From the NCBI GenBank assembly GCA_913056395.1, contig CAJXMG010000003.1:62001-126000 (forward strand): 64,000 bases of DNA, in the 5' to 3' direction. Both the position numbers and the translations under genes were made by a program. Under the pieces are notes generated by a model that saw nothing but the letters and a program-made list of their open reading frames with translations, was not told where the DNA came from and ran no database searches. This stretch comes from an uncultured bacterium. Its GTDB lineage: Bacteria; Planctomycetota; UBA8108; UBA1146. Positions 52,122 to 60,620 of this stretch are shown here, in pieces. Position 1 is the first letter of the stretch; each line of letters begins with the position of its first letter.

Positions 52122-52835
52122 GTGACCCATTTTGCATTCTTATATTTTGATCCGATGTACTTCGTCTTTGTGGGGCCTGCGTTTCTGTTTGCGATGTGGG
52201 CGCAGATGCGAGTCAAGAGTGCCTTTGCACGATGGTCCGAGGTTCCAACGAACAGGCGGATGACCGGAGCGGAAGTCGCGAGAAGAATTTGTGAGATGGG
52301 TGGGGTGAAAGATATTCCCATTGAGATCTCCGATGGGTATCTCTCTGATCACTACGATCCGATCAATCGGGTGGTGCGACTTTCCCGAAGCAACTACCAC
52401 GGATCCAGTGTCGCTGCTGCTGCGATTGCAGCCCACGAAGCAGGCCATGCGATTCAGCATGCGACCCGATACCCGTTTTTTGGACTGCGCAGTGCCTATG
52501 TTCCCATTGCCAATCTCGGATCCTGGCTGGCTTTCCCGTTACTCTTCGCCGGAGCGTTCTTCTCCATCGGTCCACTGATCACTGCGGGGATTGCACTCTT
52601 TGGTGCGGTGGTCTTGTTTCAGTTGATCACCTTGCCGGTGGAATTTGATGCCAGTGCCAGAGCAAAGCGATTGCTTGCTGACAGCGGTTTGATCCAGGAT
52701 CAGGAAGAGATGCGGGGGGTTCAAAGCGTTCTGGGCGCTGCCGCACTGACCTATGTGGCGGCAACGATCCAGGCGGTTCTGACCCTGCTCTACTATCTCT
52801 GGAGGCTGGGCCTTCTCGGTGGTAGCCGCGACTAA
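52122..52835 (+). CDS. YugP-like neutral zinc metallopeptidase, membrane-bound
   Basis: A 237-aa membrane protein. GTG start at 52122 with AGGAGG 8 nt upstream. The zinc site HEAGHAIQH is near residue 106, flanked by membrane helices (MYFVFVGPAFLFAMWA, WLAFPLLFAGAFFSIGP, TAGIALFGAVVLFQLI), and the third-ligand region FDASARAKRLL follows. This is the layout of YugP/DUF-type zinc peptidases. Substrate unknown. It converges on the ThuA-like gene, with a 4-bp overlap of the ends. Confidence 0.88.
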   Translation: MTHFAFLYFDPMYFVFVGPAFLFAMWAQMRVKSAFARWSEVPTNRRMTGAEVARRICEMGGVKDIPIEISDGYLSDHYDPINRVVRLSRSNYHGSSVAAAAIAAHEAGHAIQHATRYPFFGLRSAYVPIANLGSWLAFPLLFAGAFFSIGPLITAGIALFGAVVLFQLITLPVEFDASARAKRLLADSGLIQDQEEMRGVQSVLGAAALTYVAATIQAVLTLLYYLWRLGLLGGSRD

Positions 52836-53881
52836 TCGAGCAGATCTTTGGGGCGGACATTCTTTCGGTATGAGTCGAACCCGAATGGAGTGGGCTCGAA
52901 CTCGCCGACGATGGAGACATCCCCCTTGCCGTCGATCTTCTCTTCCATGCCGAGGCACCAGTAACAAGCCTGAACCAACAAACGGCGACTGCCTTCCCGG
53001 GTGAAAGCCTGCGAGGCGCCCATGGTGGTAGAGAAAACCCTCTGCGTTTTTCCTGAAGAGCTTTTCAGTTCGCGAACCCAGGCCAGAGGCATCATGGGAT
53101 TGTTTTTGTCGAAGGTCTTTCCATCCCGTTCTTCCGGCTCACACGGACCGTCCTCGGGATTCATGCCTGAGAGAACCCGCCCCATGACGACAGGAATACA
53201 ACCATCGGGGAGTGGCAGGCGAACGGTGTAGACGTCCGAGGGGTCCCAAATCTCACCGTCGTTGATGCCGCGGACGATCGGGTGTTGCTTCATGTCCGCT
53301 GGAATGATGCCGCTGGTGCTTTGCCAGCCGTGACCTCCGTGGTGAGCGATCCAGGTTTCTCCCATGATCTGACGGCCGAAACCACCCTTCCATTGGTCGT
53401 TGCGAAAAGACCAGCGGTGATACTTGCGGTCTTTGGGAATATCAAAGGCGTGGGTCGCAGTTCGCAATCCGATCAGGGGTTTTCCGGATTCGACAAAGTC
53501 GACGATATGTTTCATCTGTTCGTCGGGAAGATTTCTGAAGCGTGTGAAGAGCACCAGCAAGTCTGCATCAACCAAAGTCTTCAGCCCCGGGATGTTGTCG
53601 AGAATATTCGGGTCAATACAGCCGGTGTCCGGATCGATGGCAAAGAGTACGGTGCAGTGAAATCGATGGTGCTTGCTGAGAATTTTCGCCAACTGGGGCA
53701 TTCCCTCCTCAGAACGGTATTCCTCATCCCCAGTGACAAAGACGATGTGTTTGCCATTGTGATCTTTCGGTTTCAGGGAAATCCAGGGAGTCTCGGCAGA
53801 AGTCCCAGCATTGACGAGTGCTGGTATCGAGATCAAGAGAGTCGCCAACCATGTCTGAAGCACACAGCCTCCTTGCTTCAT
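52832..53881 (-). CDS. ThuA-like domain secreted protein
   Basis: A 349-aa exported protein of the trehalose-utilisation-like (ThuA, type-1 glutamine amidotransferase-fold) family, which is expanded in Planctomycetota. Signal: LQTWLATLLISIPALVNA. Core: HIVFVTGDEEYRSEEGMP, LLVLFTRFRNLPDEQM, GKPLIGLRTATHAF and GRQIMGETWIAHHGGHG. The start may be ATG 53881 (no ribosome-binding site) or GTG 53863, which has AAGGAGG 4 nt upstream. Enzyme activity for this family is not established. Confidence 0.85.
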   Translation of the reverse strand: MKQGGCVLQTWLATLLISIPALVNAGTSAETPWISLKPKDHNGKHIVFVTGDEEYRSEEGMPQLAKILSKHHRFHCTVLFAIDPDTGCIDPNILDNIPGLKTLVDADLLVLFTRFRNLPDEQMKHIVDFVESGKPLIGLRTATHAFDIPKDRKYHRWSFRNDQWKGGFGRQIMGETWIAHHGGHGWQSTSGIIPADMKQHPIVRGINDGEIWDPSDVYTVRLPLPDGCIPVVMGRVLSGMNPEDGPCEPEERDGKTFDKNNPMMPLAWVRELKSSSGKTQRVFSTTMGASQAFTREGSRRLLVQACYWCLGMEEKIDGKGDVSIVGEFEPTPFGFDSYRKNVRPKDLLD

Positions 53882-54246
53882 AATGCAACGAAGACAAAAG
53901 GTAATCGGCATTGGAGAGGTTGACCAGTCACGTTCGGAACGAGGAAGCAGGCAAGGTTCATCGGTGTAATCCGCAAATCAGGACCGGCCGGACCGGGATT
54001 TGTGAATTATTTTTTTATCGTTTCCGACTTCACAAATGGCCACTTGTCACGACCAAATCGAAGATCCAAACTGACTGCGGATCTGAAATCCGTCCGCCTG
54101 ATTTGGGTGTGCCATCCGTCATCAGGATTTCAGTTCCACTCGTATCCGCCTGCGAGGTTTTGGCTCTGTTACACAAAATCCAGTGAGTTCATCTTCCGAC
54201 TCTGGCACGGAGTGCAGGCGGATGGCTCGTTCTTTTCGGAGGAACG
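53882..54246. other. Intergenic region before the subtilase gene
   Basis: A 365-bp divergent region. A GGAGG immediately before the ATG at 54247 serves the subtilase. An imperfect hairpin followed by seven T residues (about 53976-54018) looks like a terminator but no plus-strand gene precedes it closely. No small gene or RNA recognised. Confidence 0.4.
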
Positions 54247-57200
54247 ATGTCCAGATTCATCTTTCTTTGTGTTGTGTTGTTGTGGGCGCCTTCTCTGGTT
54301 TGGGCACAATCGGCCACCAAACCCTGGTCCTATCCCTACGGTGAAGTTCAGGTTGCACTCGAACAGAGTCAGCCGGGGACATTGGCCATTCTTCTCGCAG
54401 AGGGAACAGAGGATGCGGATGAGATTCTTCAGGGAATCCTGAAAAGTACCGGCCCGTTGATCGGCGGGACCTCATACAAGGAACAGGAGTACCCTCGTCT
54501 TTACTACGTGGAAACGTCGCGAAGGATCGACTCTGCTGCGTGGATGAAACTGACGGAAGTTCTCACGCAAAGTCCTGACATCACTTTGGCTGCTCCGTTG
54601 CTTCAGTACGACCGTGCAGAGATGGTGATCCGGCCTGAGTTGATCCTGACTTTTGACGGTGCCGTTGATGAAGATGACATGAAAGCTCTCTTCAAGGAGT
54701 TCGGTCTGCAGAGAATCAGATCCTTTTCCGCACTCGACCCGACCTATCTGGTTTCTTTCAACGGATCTCCCCTCAAAGGCTTTGAGCTTTCCAGAGAGTT
54801 GATCCGCAGAGATGAAATCGAAGCTGCAGAGCCGAACTTCATTCATGATCTTCCTGAAATGGCGGCTCCCAACGATCCGCTGTACTCCAGTCAGTGGGAC
54901 ATGAACAACACTGGGCAGACGGGTGGAACCCCGGGCGCGGACATGCACATGGAAGCGGCCTGGGATATCTCCACCGGGTCTTCCGACATCATCGTTGCCA
55001 TCATCGATGAGGGTGTCGATGTGGATCACCCGGATCTGGTTGCCAACATGGTTGCCGGATTTGATGCGGTGACAGCAGATCCGACTCCGGGAGGAATCCC
55101 CGGTAATGCCAATTCGGGGGATGGTCACGGTACCTGCTGTGCAGGCATCGTTGCGGCCTCGGGCAACAATGGTATCGGCGTGACCGGCGTGACCTGGAAC
55201 AGCAAGATCATGCCGATTCGCATCGGCTTCGGGAACTACTGGACACAGACGGACTGGATCATCGATGGCCTGACATGGCCGGTCGACAATGGTGCGGATG
55301 TTCTCTCCAACAGTTGGGGTGGGGGATCGGCCAGTACTGCGATTCAGAATGCGGTCAGTTACGGAACAACAGTGGGTCGCGGAGGATTGGGTTGTCCGAA
55401 CTTCTTCGCTTCCGGAAATGACAATGGCGGGGTTTCCTATCCGGCCGCATATCCTGAAGCGATCGCTGTTGGAGCCTCGAGCCCCTGCGATGAACGCAAA
55501 AGTCCTTCCTCCTGTGATGGCGAAACCTGGTGGGGAAGCAACTACGGTTCGACCCTCGATTTCGTGGCTCCCGGTCCGTTGACCACCACCGTCGATATCG
55601 CCGGTTCCGGGGGGTATGCCTCCGGCGATTACACCACCAGTTTCAATGGAACTTCTTCCGCCACGCCTCATGCTGCAGGTGCTGGAGCCTTGCTACTCGC
55701 TGTCGCTCCTGGATTGACCGAGGCGGAAGTGCGAACCCTTATGCGTCAGACTGCGGATGACCAAGTCGGCCCGCCTTCAGAAGACACACCCGGCTTTGAC
55801 ATCTACATGGGTTATGGAAGGGTCAACTGTGAAGCTCTTTTGCTGGCAGTGGCCAGTCTGGTTCCCGGTCCGACCAACCTGTCCTGCAACAACAGTGGTG
55901 CCTCGACCTCTCTCAGCTGGAGCAATGGGGCCAGTTACACCTCTGTCGAAGTGACCCGCAATGGTACTTTGCTGGCGACCCTTTCCGGCTCCGCAACTTC
56001 CTACACCGACAACAACACGCCGGTGGGTTCGACCTCCTATTCTGTTCGGGGCTTCCAGGGATCGGATCCGAGTGCGGCCGCCAGTTGCAACATCTTTTCC
56101 ATCGGTGGTGCCACCGATCTGGTCTGGGCTCCATCTGCAGCGTCCGGAGCCGTGGCAGGGGGGCAGGGACTCGCAGATGCCCTGATCGCCGCAGGCCGTC
56201 AGCCACTGGTGGTCAGTTCCCTGGGCGATGTTGCAGATCTCGATGTCTTTGAAGCGGTGTGGGTCAACCTTGGTATTTACCCTTCCAACCACGTTCTCTC
56301 TTCGGGGGAGTCTTCCACACTGGATGCCTATCTGACCAATGGTGTCGGCGGCAACTTCCTCTACATGGAAGGTGGAGATACCTGGGCCTACGACTCGGCA
56401 ACAACCCTGCATGGTCGTTTTGGAATCAGTGGTCTTGCGGATGGCAGTGCGGATCTTTCGACGGTGACGGGTGCAGCCGGGACCGGTTGTGATTTGAGTG
56501 GCCAATCGTGGAGTTACTCCGGCGAGAACAACTGGATGGATCGTCTCGGGACCACCGGTTCGGCAACGGTGACTTTGGTGAATCCCAGTCCTTCGTACAA
56601 TGTGGGAGTGTTCAATGATGCCGGCGGTTATCGCACTTTTGGTACCTCCTTTGAGATCGCAGGTCTGAATGACGGCGCATCGACGCGGGCTGATCTCGTT
56701 GCAGCGATTCTGAACTGCTTCGGAGGATCGCCTCCGCCTCCACCGCCGCCGGCTCCCGTCGCAGATTTCAGTGTCAATCCGACCTCGGGTGAAACTCCTC
56801 TGACGGTTGCGTTCACCAACCTGACCACCGGGGATGTGTCTGGATACAGTTGGGATTTCGGCGACGGCAATAGCTCAACCGCCACAAATCCCTCCCATAC
56901 CTACACCAGTGCAGGGGTTTATAGCGTCACTTTGACAGCGACGGGGCCCGGGGGCTCGGATACTGCGGTGTGCTCTTCGTGCATCACTGTCGAGGATCCG
57001 CCTCCGCCACCTCCCCCTCCGGCACCGGTGGCAGCCTTCTCACTTTCTCCATCCTCCGGAGATGCTCCGCTGTCGGTGAACTTCACCAATGAAAGCAGCG
57101 GTGATATCAGTGGATACAGTTGGGACTTCGGAGATGGCAACACTTCGACTGCAACCAACCCTTCCCATGTGTACACGGTGGCGGGTTCCTACACCGTAAC

Positions 57201-58605
57201 GCTGACTGCGACCGGTCCGGGTGGATCCGATACTGCGGTTTGTGGGAATTGCGTCGTCGTCAGCGATCCGCCCCCTCCTCCGCCGAGTGCACCGATTGCC
57301 GATTTTTCTGTTTCGACCACCTCAGGTGAAACACCCCTGACGGTCGACTTCAGCAATCTCAGCAGTGGGGATATCAGTGGATACAGTTGGGACTTTGGAG
57401 ATGGAAATGGTTCTACTGCAACCAACCCTTCGCATACCTACACCGTTGCCGGCACCTACACCGTGACCCTGACAGCGACAGGGCCCGGTGGATCCGATAC
57501 CGCGATTTGCAGCAACTGCATCACCGTGACAGATCCGCCACCGCCGCCTCCTCCTGCTCCGGTGGCTGATTTCACTCTGACTCCGGACAATGGCGATGCG
57601 CCGTTGATGGTGGCCTTCAGCAATCTCAGCAGTGGAGACATCAGCGGTTACAGCTGGGACTTCGGCGACGGCAACGGATCGAGTGCAACCAGTCCGTCGC
57701 ATACCTACACCAGTGCGGGTACCTACACGGTGACTCTGACCGCCACCGGTCCCGGTGGATCGGATACCGCAGTGTGTAGCGGGTGCGTGGTCGTCAACGA
57801 TCCGCCGCCACCACCACCGCCTCCGTCGACGACGCTGTATTACCTCAGTTTCGTCAATAATACCTTCGTTCCCGGTGTCGGAACCGTGCGTGATGAAGAC
57901 GTGGTGACCTACGATCCGGCCACGGGTATCTGGGCCATGTTCATCGATGGCAGTGACGTCGGAATCGGTATCGCTGATATCAATGCTCTTAGCGTTCTTG
58001 CAGACGGCAGTGTCGTAATGTCCTTTAACAATGCTTTCACGCTGTTTGGGATTACCGACGGACCGAATGGTGTCGATATCGATGACTCTGATCTGGTTCT
58101 GTTCACACCCACGAGTACCGGTTCCAACACCTCCGGTTCCTGGAGTTTCTTCTTTGATGGTTCGGATGTGAGTCTGACCACCAACGGGGAAGATATCGAT
58201 GGGGTCTGTGTGCTCGATGATGGCACCTTCCTCTTCTCCACGGTGGGAACTGCCAAGGGTGGGGGACCGAACAGTCATGATGAAAACGTGGCTCTCTTTA
58301 CTCCTACTTCTCTCGGTGCCAACTCCGCTGGATCGTGGTCCCTTTTCTTCGACGGCAGTGATGTCGGATTCAGCCAAAGTGGTGGAGAAGATCTGGATGG
58401 CATCAGCCTTGATTTTGATGGCACGCTGCTCTTCTCTACGGTGGGCAATTACTCCGGCTCCGGATCCAGTGGCGCAGACGAGGATGTCTCCCGCTTCACT
58501 GGCACCTTCGGTGCCGCAACCTCCGGAAGCGCCCAATTGATCCTGGACCTCACGGCGCTGGGGATCGATGCCTCGGAGGATGTGGACGCACTTTCGATTC
58601 GTTAA
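54247..58605 (+). CDS. Secreted subtilisin-like protease (S8) with four PKD domains
   Basis: A 1452-aa exported protease. Signal peptide FIFLCVVLLWAPSLVWA, then a propeptide-like region (about 30-205). S8 catalytic domain about 210-545, with triad residues Asp in IIDEGVDVDHPD (about 253), His in GDGHGTCCAGI (about 293) and Ser in GTSSATPHAAG (about 468), plus oxyanion Asn (ASGNDN). Then an FN3-like segment, a roughly 200-residue module (about 620-825) shared with the protein at 49253-51829, four PKD domains joined by Pro-rich linkers, and a C-terminal region of three similar units (each with FIDGSDVG or FFDGSDV). No dockerin tail. GGAGG lies just before the ATG. Confidence 0.92.
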   Translation: MSRFIFLCVVLLWAPSLVWAQSATKPWSYPYGEVQVALEQSQPGTLAILLAEGTEDADEILQGILKSTGPLIGGTSYKEQEYPRLYYVETSRRIDSAAWMKLTEVLTQSPDITLAAPLLQYDRAEMVIRPELILTFDGAVDEDDMKALFKEFGLQRIRSFSALDPTYLVSFNGSPLKGFELSRELIRRDEIEAAEPNFIHDLPEMAAPNDPLYSSQWDMNNTGQTGGTPGADMHMEAAWDISTGSSDIIVAIIDEGVDVDHPDLVANMVAGFDAVTADPTPGGIPGNANSGDGHGTCCAGIVAASGNNGIGVTGVTWNSKIMPIRIGFGNYWTQTDWIIDGLTWPVDNGADVLSNSWGGGSASTAIQNAVSYGTTVGRGGLGCPNFFASGNDNGGVSYPAAYPEAIAVGASSPCDERKSPSSCDGETWWGSNYGSTLDFVAPGPLTTTVDIAGSGGYASGDYTTSFNGTSSATPHAAGAGALLLAVAPGLTEAEVRTLMRQTADDQVGPPSEDTPGFDIYMGYGRVNCEALLLAVASLVPGPTNLSCNNSGASTSLSWSNGASYTSVEVTRNGTLLATLSGSATSYTDNNTPVGSTSYSVRGFQGSDPSAAASCNIFSIGGATDLVWAPSAASGAVAGGQGLADALIAAGRQPLVVSSLGDVADLDVFEAVWVNLGIYPSNHVLSSGESSTLDAYLTNGVGGNFLYMEGGDTWAYDSATTLHGRFGISGLADGSADLSTVTGAAGTGCDLSGQSWSYSGENNWMDRLGTTGSATVTLVNPSPSYNVGVFNDAGGYRTFGTSFEIAGLNDGASTRADLVAAILNCFGGSPPPPPPPAPVADFSVNPTSGETPLTVAFTNLTTGDVSGYSWDFGDGNSSTATNPSHTYTSAGVYSVTLTATGPGGSDTAVCSSCITVEDPPPPPPPPAPVAAFSLSPSSGDAPLSVNFTNESSGDISGYSWDFGDGNTSTATNPSHVYTVAGSYTVTLTATGPGGSDTAVCGNCVVVSDPPPPPPSAPIADFSVSTTSGETPLTVDFSNLSSGDISGYSWDFGDGNGSTATNPSHTYTVAGTYTVTLTATGPGGSDTAICSNCITVTDPPPPPPPAPVADFTLTPDNGDAPLMVAFSNLSSGDISGYSWDFGDGNGSSATSPSHTYTSAGTYTVTLTATGPGGSDTAVCSGCVVVNDPPPPPPPPSTTLYYLSFVNNTFVPGVGTVRDEDVVTYDPATGIWAMFIDGSDVGIGIADINALSVLADGSVVMSFNNAFTLFGITDGPNGVDIDDSDLVLFTPTSTGSNTSGSWSFFFDGSDVSLTTNGEDIDGVCVLDDGTFLFSTVGTAKGGGPNSHDENVALFTPTSLGANSAGSWSLFFDGSDVGFSQSGGEDLDGISLDFDGTLLFSTVGNYSGSGSSGADEDVSRFTGTFGAATSGSAQLILDLTALGIDASEDVDALSIR
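56757..57804 (+). repeat. Four tandem PKD-encoding repeats
   Basis: The SGYSWDFGDGN-encoding segment recurs with starts near 56842, 57112, 57379 and 57646, a period of 267-270 bp. The copies stay similar at nucleotide level, especially around GGATACAGTTGGGACTT and GGTCCGGGTGGATC, suggesting recent duplication or gene conversion. Linkers encode runs of seven or eight Pro. Confidence 0.85.
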
Positions 58606-58630
58606 CGGATGATGTGATCGATCGGGGATA

Positions 58631-58665
58631 TGGCCCTGCCGGGGAACCGGCGGGGCCATTTTTTT
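58631..58665 (+). terminator. Intrinsic terminator of the subtilase gene
   Basis: TGGCCCTGCCGG (58631-58642), GGAA loop and CCGGCGGGGCCA (58647-58658) form a 12-bp stem with one G-U pair, followed by seven T residues, 25 bp after the stop codon. Confidence 0.94.
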
Positions 58666-58822
58666 GTCCGAGTCAGATTTGAGGGCGACTGAGCCGGTCG
58701 AGATTGACCTAAAAGGTCTCGAAAAGCATGGATATCGGTGGTCAGAGCCGACTTCCTGCCCTTGTTGAAGTTGCCCGATCTCGATACCTTGGGAGTGTCC
58801 AATTTGCCGTATTTCGGAGGTG

Positions 58823-58836
58823 GGCGTCTGATTTGC
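58823..58836 (+). promoter_or_regulatory. Possible sigma-54-type promoter of the formate dehydrogenase genes
   Basis: GG at 58823-58824 and GC at 58835-58836 are 10 nt apart, in the context GGGCGTCTGATTTGC; the GGC and TTGC parts match the -24/-12 consensus, the middle does not. It lies 41 bp before the formate dehydrogenase start. Sigma-54 controls formate dehydrogenase H in E. coli. Weak evidence on its own. Confidence 0.25.
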
Positions 58837-58877
58837 CGTGGATCTGCCACGGATGACCTGACAGCGATCGGAGAATC

Positions 58878-60620
58878 ATGAAATCACAGGTAGAGGTTCA
58901 GGATCCGATCACCGATCGCATTCTCGACGAATGGCTCGATGAGCCGGCCCCGTTCCTGTCGATTATCCATGCGATTCAGGATCATTATGGCTATCTGCCG
59001 GAGCCTGCCCTGAGGCGTGTCAGTCAGCGGATGGATATCCCCATCAGTGATCTCTACGGCACCGTCACTTTTTACCACTTCTTCCAGCTGGAGCCGAAGG
59101 CAACCCCGGATATCCGCGTCTGCGAAAACTCGGCGTGTTGCCTCCATGACCTCGATCAGCTCTGTGAAGAGGTCGCCGGTGCTGATCTGGGAATTGAGCA
59201 CTCCGGCAAGATCGAGAAGATCTCTTGCCCTGGTCGATGTGATGTTCCAGTTCCTCTGTTGATCGGTGAGAAGTTCCTCCATGGGGCCAAACCCGGTGCC
59301 ATCGGTGAAGCGGTGGAGGCGACGATGCCCCTGCCACCGGAGACGGGGCAACAGGAATGCCTCTTCCGGCACATTCGCGATGGAGTCTCTGATTTGGCGA
59401 TTGCCATCGAGAAGGGTGCATGGAAATCCCCTCTGCTGGCGGCGTCTGACCCTGAAAAACTGATCAGCGAATTGAAGACCAGTGGTCTGACCGGACGCGG
59501 CGGTGCGGGATTCCCCACCGGTGTGAAGTGGGAAGTGGTTCGCAATGAGAATCGCGGCCCGAAATGGATCATCTGTAATGCAGACGAGAGTGAAGTCGGT
59601 TGCTTCAAAGACAGAGTGCTGATGGCGCATACGCCTCACGCCCTGCTTGAAGGGATGACCTGTGCGGGTCTGGTGACCGGTGCAGAAGTGGGGATCATTT
59701 ACCTGCGCTGGGAATACCCGGAGATTCTCGAGTCTTTGCAAGCCGCCATCGATGAAGCAACGGCGGCGGGATACCTCGGGGAGGATGCCTGCGGCAGTGG
59801 TCGACCCTTCCGCATCGTCATTCGTCGCGGAGCGGGAGCCTACATCTGCGGTGAAGAGACCTCGCTTCTCAACTCCCTCGAAGGGAAGCACCCTTTCCCC
59901 AGAGAGAAGCCGCCTTTCCCGACGACCCATGGTCTCTTCCAGCAACCCACCATCGTCAACAACGTGGAAACATTCTGTGCGGTGCCTCCCATCGTGGAGC
60001 ATGGAGGGCAGTGGTTCAGTGACCTCGGCCTCGGCGAGCAGAATGGCATGCGCATCTTCAGTGTTTCCGGAGACATTCAGCGTCCAGGGAACTACGAGGT
60101 TCCGGTGGGGACTCCCCTGCGCCAGCTCCTCGTCGAGTTTGCCGGTGGTCCGCTTCCAGGTCGGGATATTCAGGGCGTGACGATGGCCGGGGTCAGTGGA
60201 GGTCTCGTGGGAGCAGAGGATCTGGATGTCCGTCTGGACCCCGCTTCTCTCGATGGATTGGGCGCGATGCTCGGTGCCGGAGGGATCGTGGTTCATGACG
60301 ACACCCGCTGCATGATCAAGGCCGCCAGAGAAAGCATGCACTTCCTGAAAGAAGAATCCTGCGGCAAGTGTTTCCCATGCAGGATTGGCACGACGCGCAT
60401 GACCGAGATCCTCGATGAACTCGGATCAGGGCAGCCGGTACGCGAGGGGATCATGGAAGAGATCGAGGATCTGGAAGAAGTGTTGGGTGAGACCAGTGCC
60501 TGTGGATTGGGTCTGGCCGCTCCTTACATCACCCGCATGCTGAAAAAGTATTGGCCTGATCAGATCCAGCAGAAATTGAATGGCAGCACGCAAGCCTCAG
60601 AAGGGGCCGATGATGAGTAA
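58878..60620 (+). CDS. NAD-linked formate dehydrogenase diaphorase subunit (NuoE-NuoF fusion)
   Basis: A 580-aa fusion. Residues 1-150 are a NuoE-like [2Fe-2S] domain (VTFYHFFQLEP, Cys in CENSACC and SCPGRC). Residues about 165-570 are a NuoF-like flavoprotein with the FMN site (GLTGRGGAGFPTGVKW), NADH site (GAGAYICGEETSLLNSLEG) and the [4Fe-4S] Cys (ESCGKCFPCRIGT, TSACGLG). It should pass electrons between NAD(H) and the catalytic subunit encoded next. The 3' end overlaps the catalytic gene by 8 bp, so the two are coupled. The two functions are usually separate genes in NAD-linked formate dehydrogenases. Confidence 0.93.
   Translation: MKSQVEVQDPITDRILDEWLDEPAPFLSIIHAIQDHYGYLPEPALRRVSQRMDIPISDLYGTVTFYHFFQLEPKATPDIRVCENSACCLHDLDQLCEEVAGADLGIEHSGKIEKISCPGRCDVPVPLLIGEKFLHGAKPGAIGEAVEATMPLPPETGQQECLFRHIRDGVSDLAIAIEKGAWKSPLLAASDPEKLISELKTSGLTGRGGAGFPTGVKWEVVRNENRGPKWIICNADESEVGCFKDRVLMAHTPHALLEGMTCAGLVTGAEVGIIYLRWEYPEILESLQAAIDEATAAGYLGEDACGSGRPFRIVIRRGAGAYICGEETSLLNSLEGKHPFPREKPPFPTTHGLFQQPTIVNNVETFCAVPPIVEHGGQWFSDLGLGEQNGMRIFSVSGDIQRPGNYEVPVGTPLRQLLVEFAGGPLPGRDIQGVTMAGVSGGLVGAEDLDVRLDPASLDGLGAMLGAGGIVVHDDTRCMIKAARESMHFLKEESCGKCFPCRIGTTRMTEILDELGSGQPVREGIMEEIEDLEEVLGETSACGLGLAAPYITRMLKKYWPDQIQQKLNGSTQASEGADDE

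Noticed and set aside
53911-54186. 91-codon plus-strand frame before the subtilase
   Set aside because: No ribosome-binding site, unlike composition, and it lies in the promoter region; treated as non-coding.
54210-54225. TGGCACGGAGTGCA as a sigma-54 promoter of the subtilase gene
   Set aside because: The GG and GC elements are 8 nt apart instead of 10.
54472-55671. Long antisense reading frame in the subtilase gene (399 codons)
   Set aside because: Coding-strand evidence for the S8 protease is decisive; the antisense product is low-complexity with no recognisable domain.
57322-58659. Antisense reading frame across the PKD repeats (445 codons)
   Set aside because: It mirrors repeat composition (His/Arg/Gly-rich) and crosses the terminator of the sense gene.
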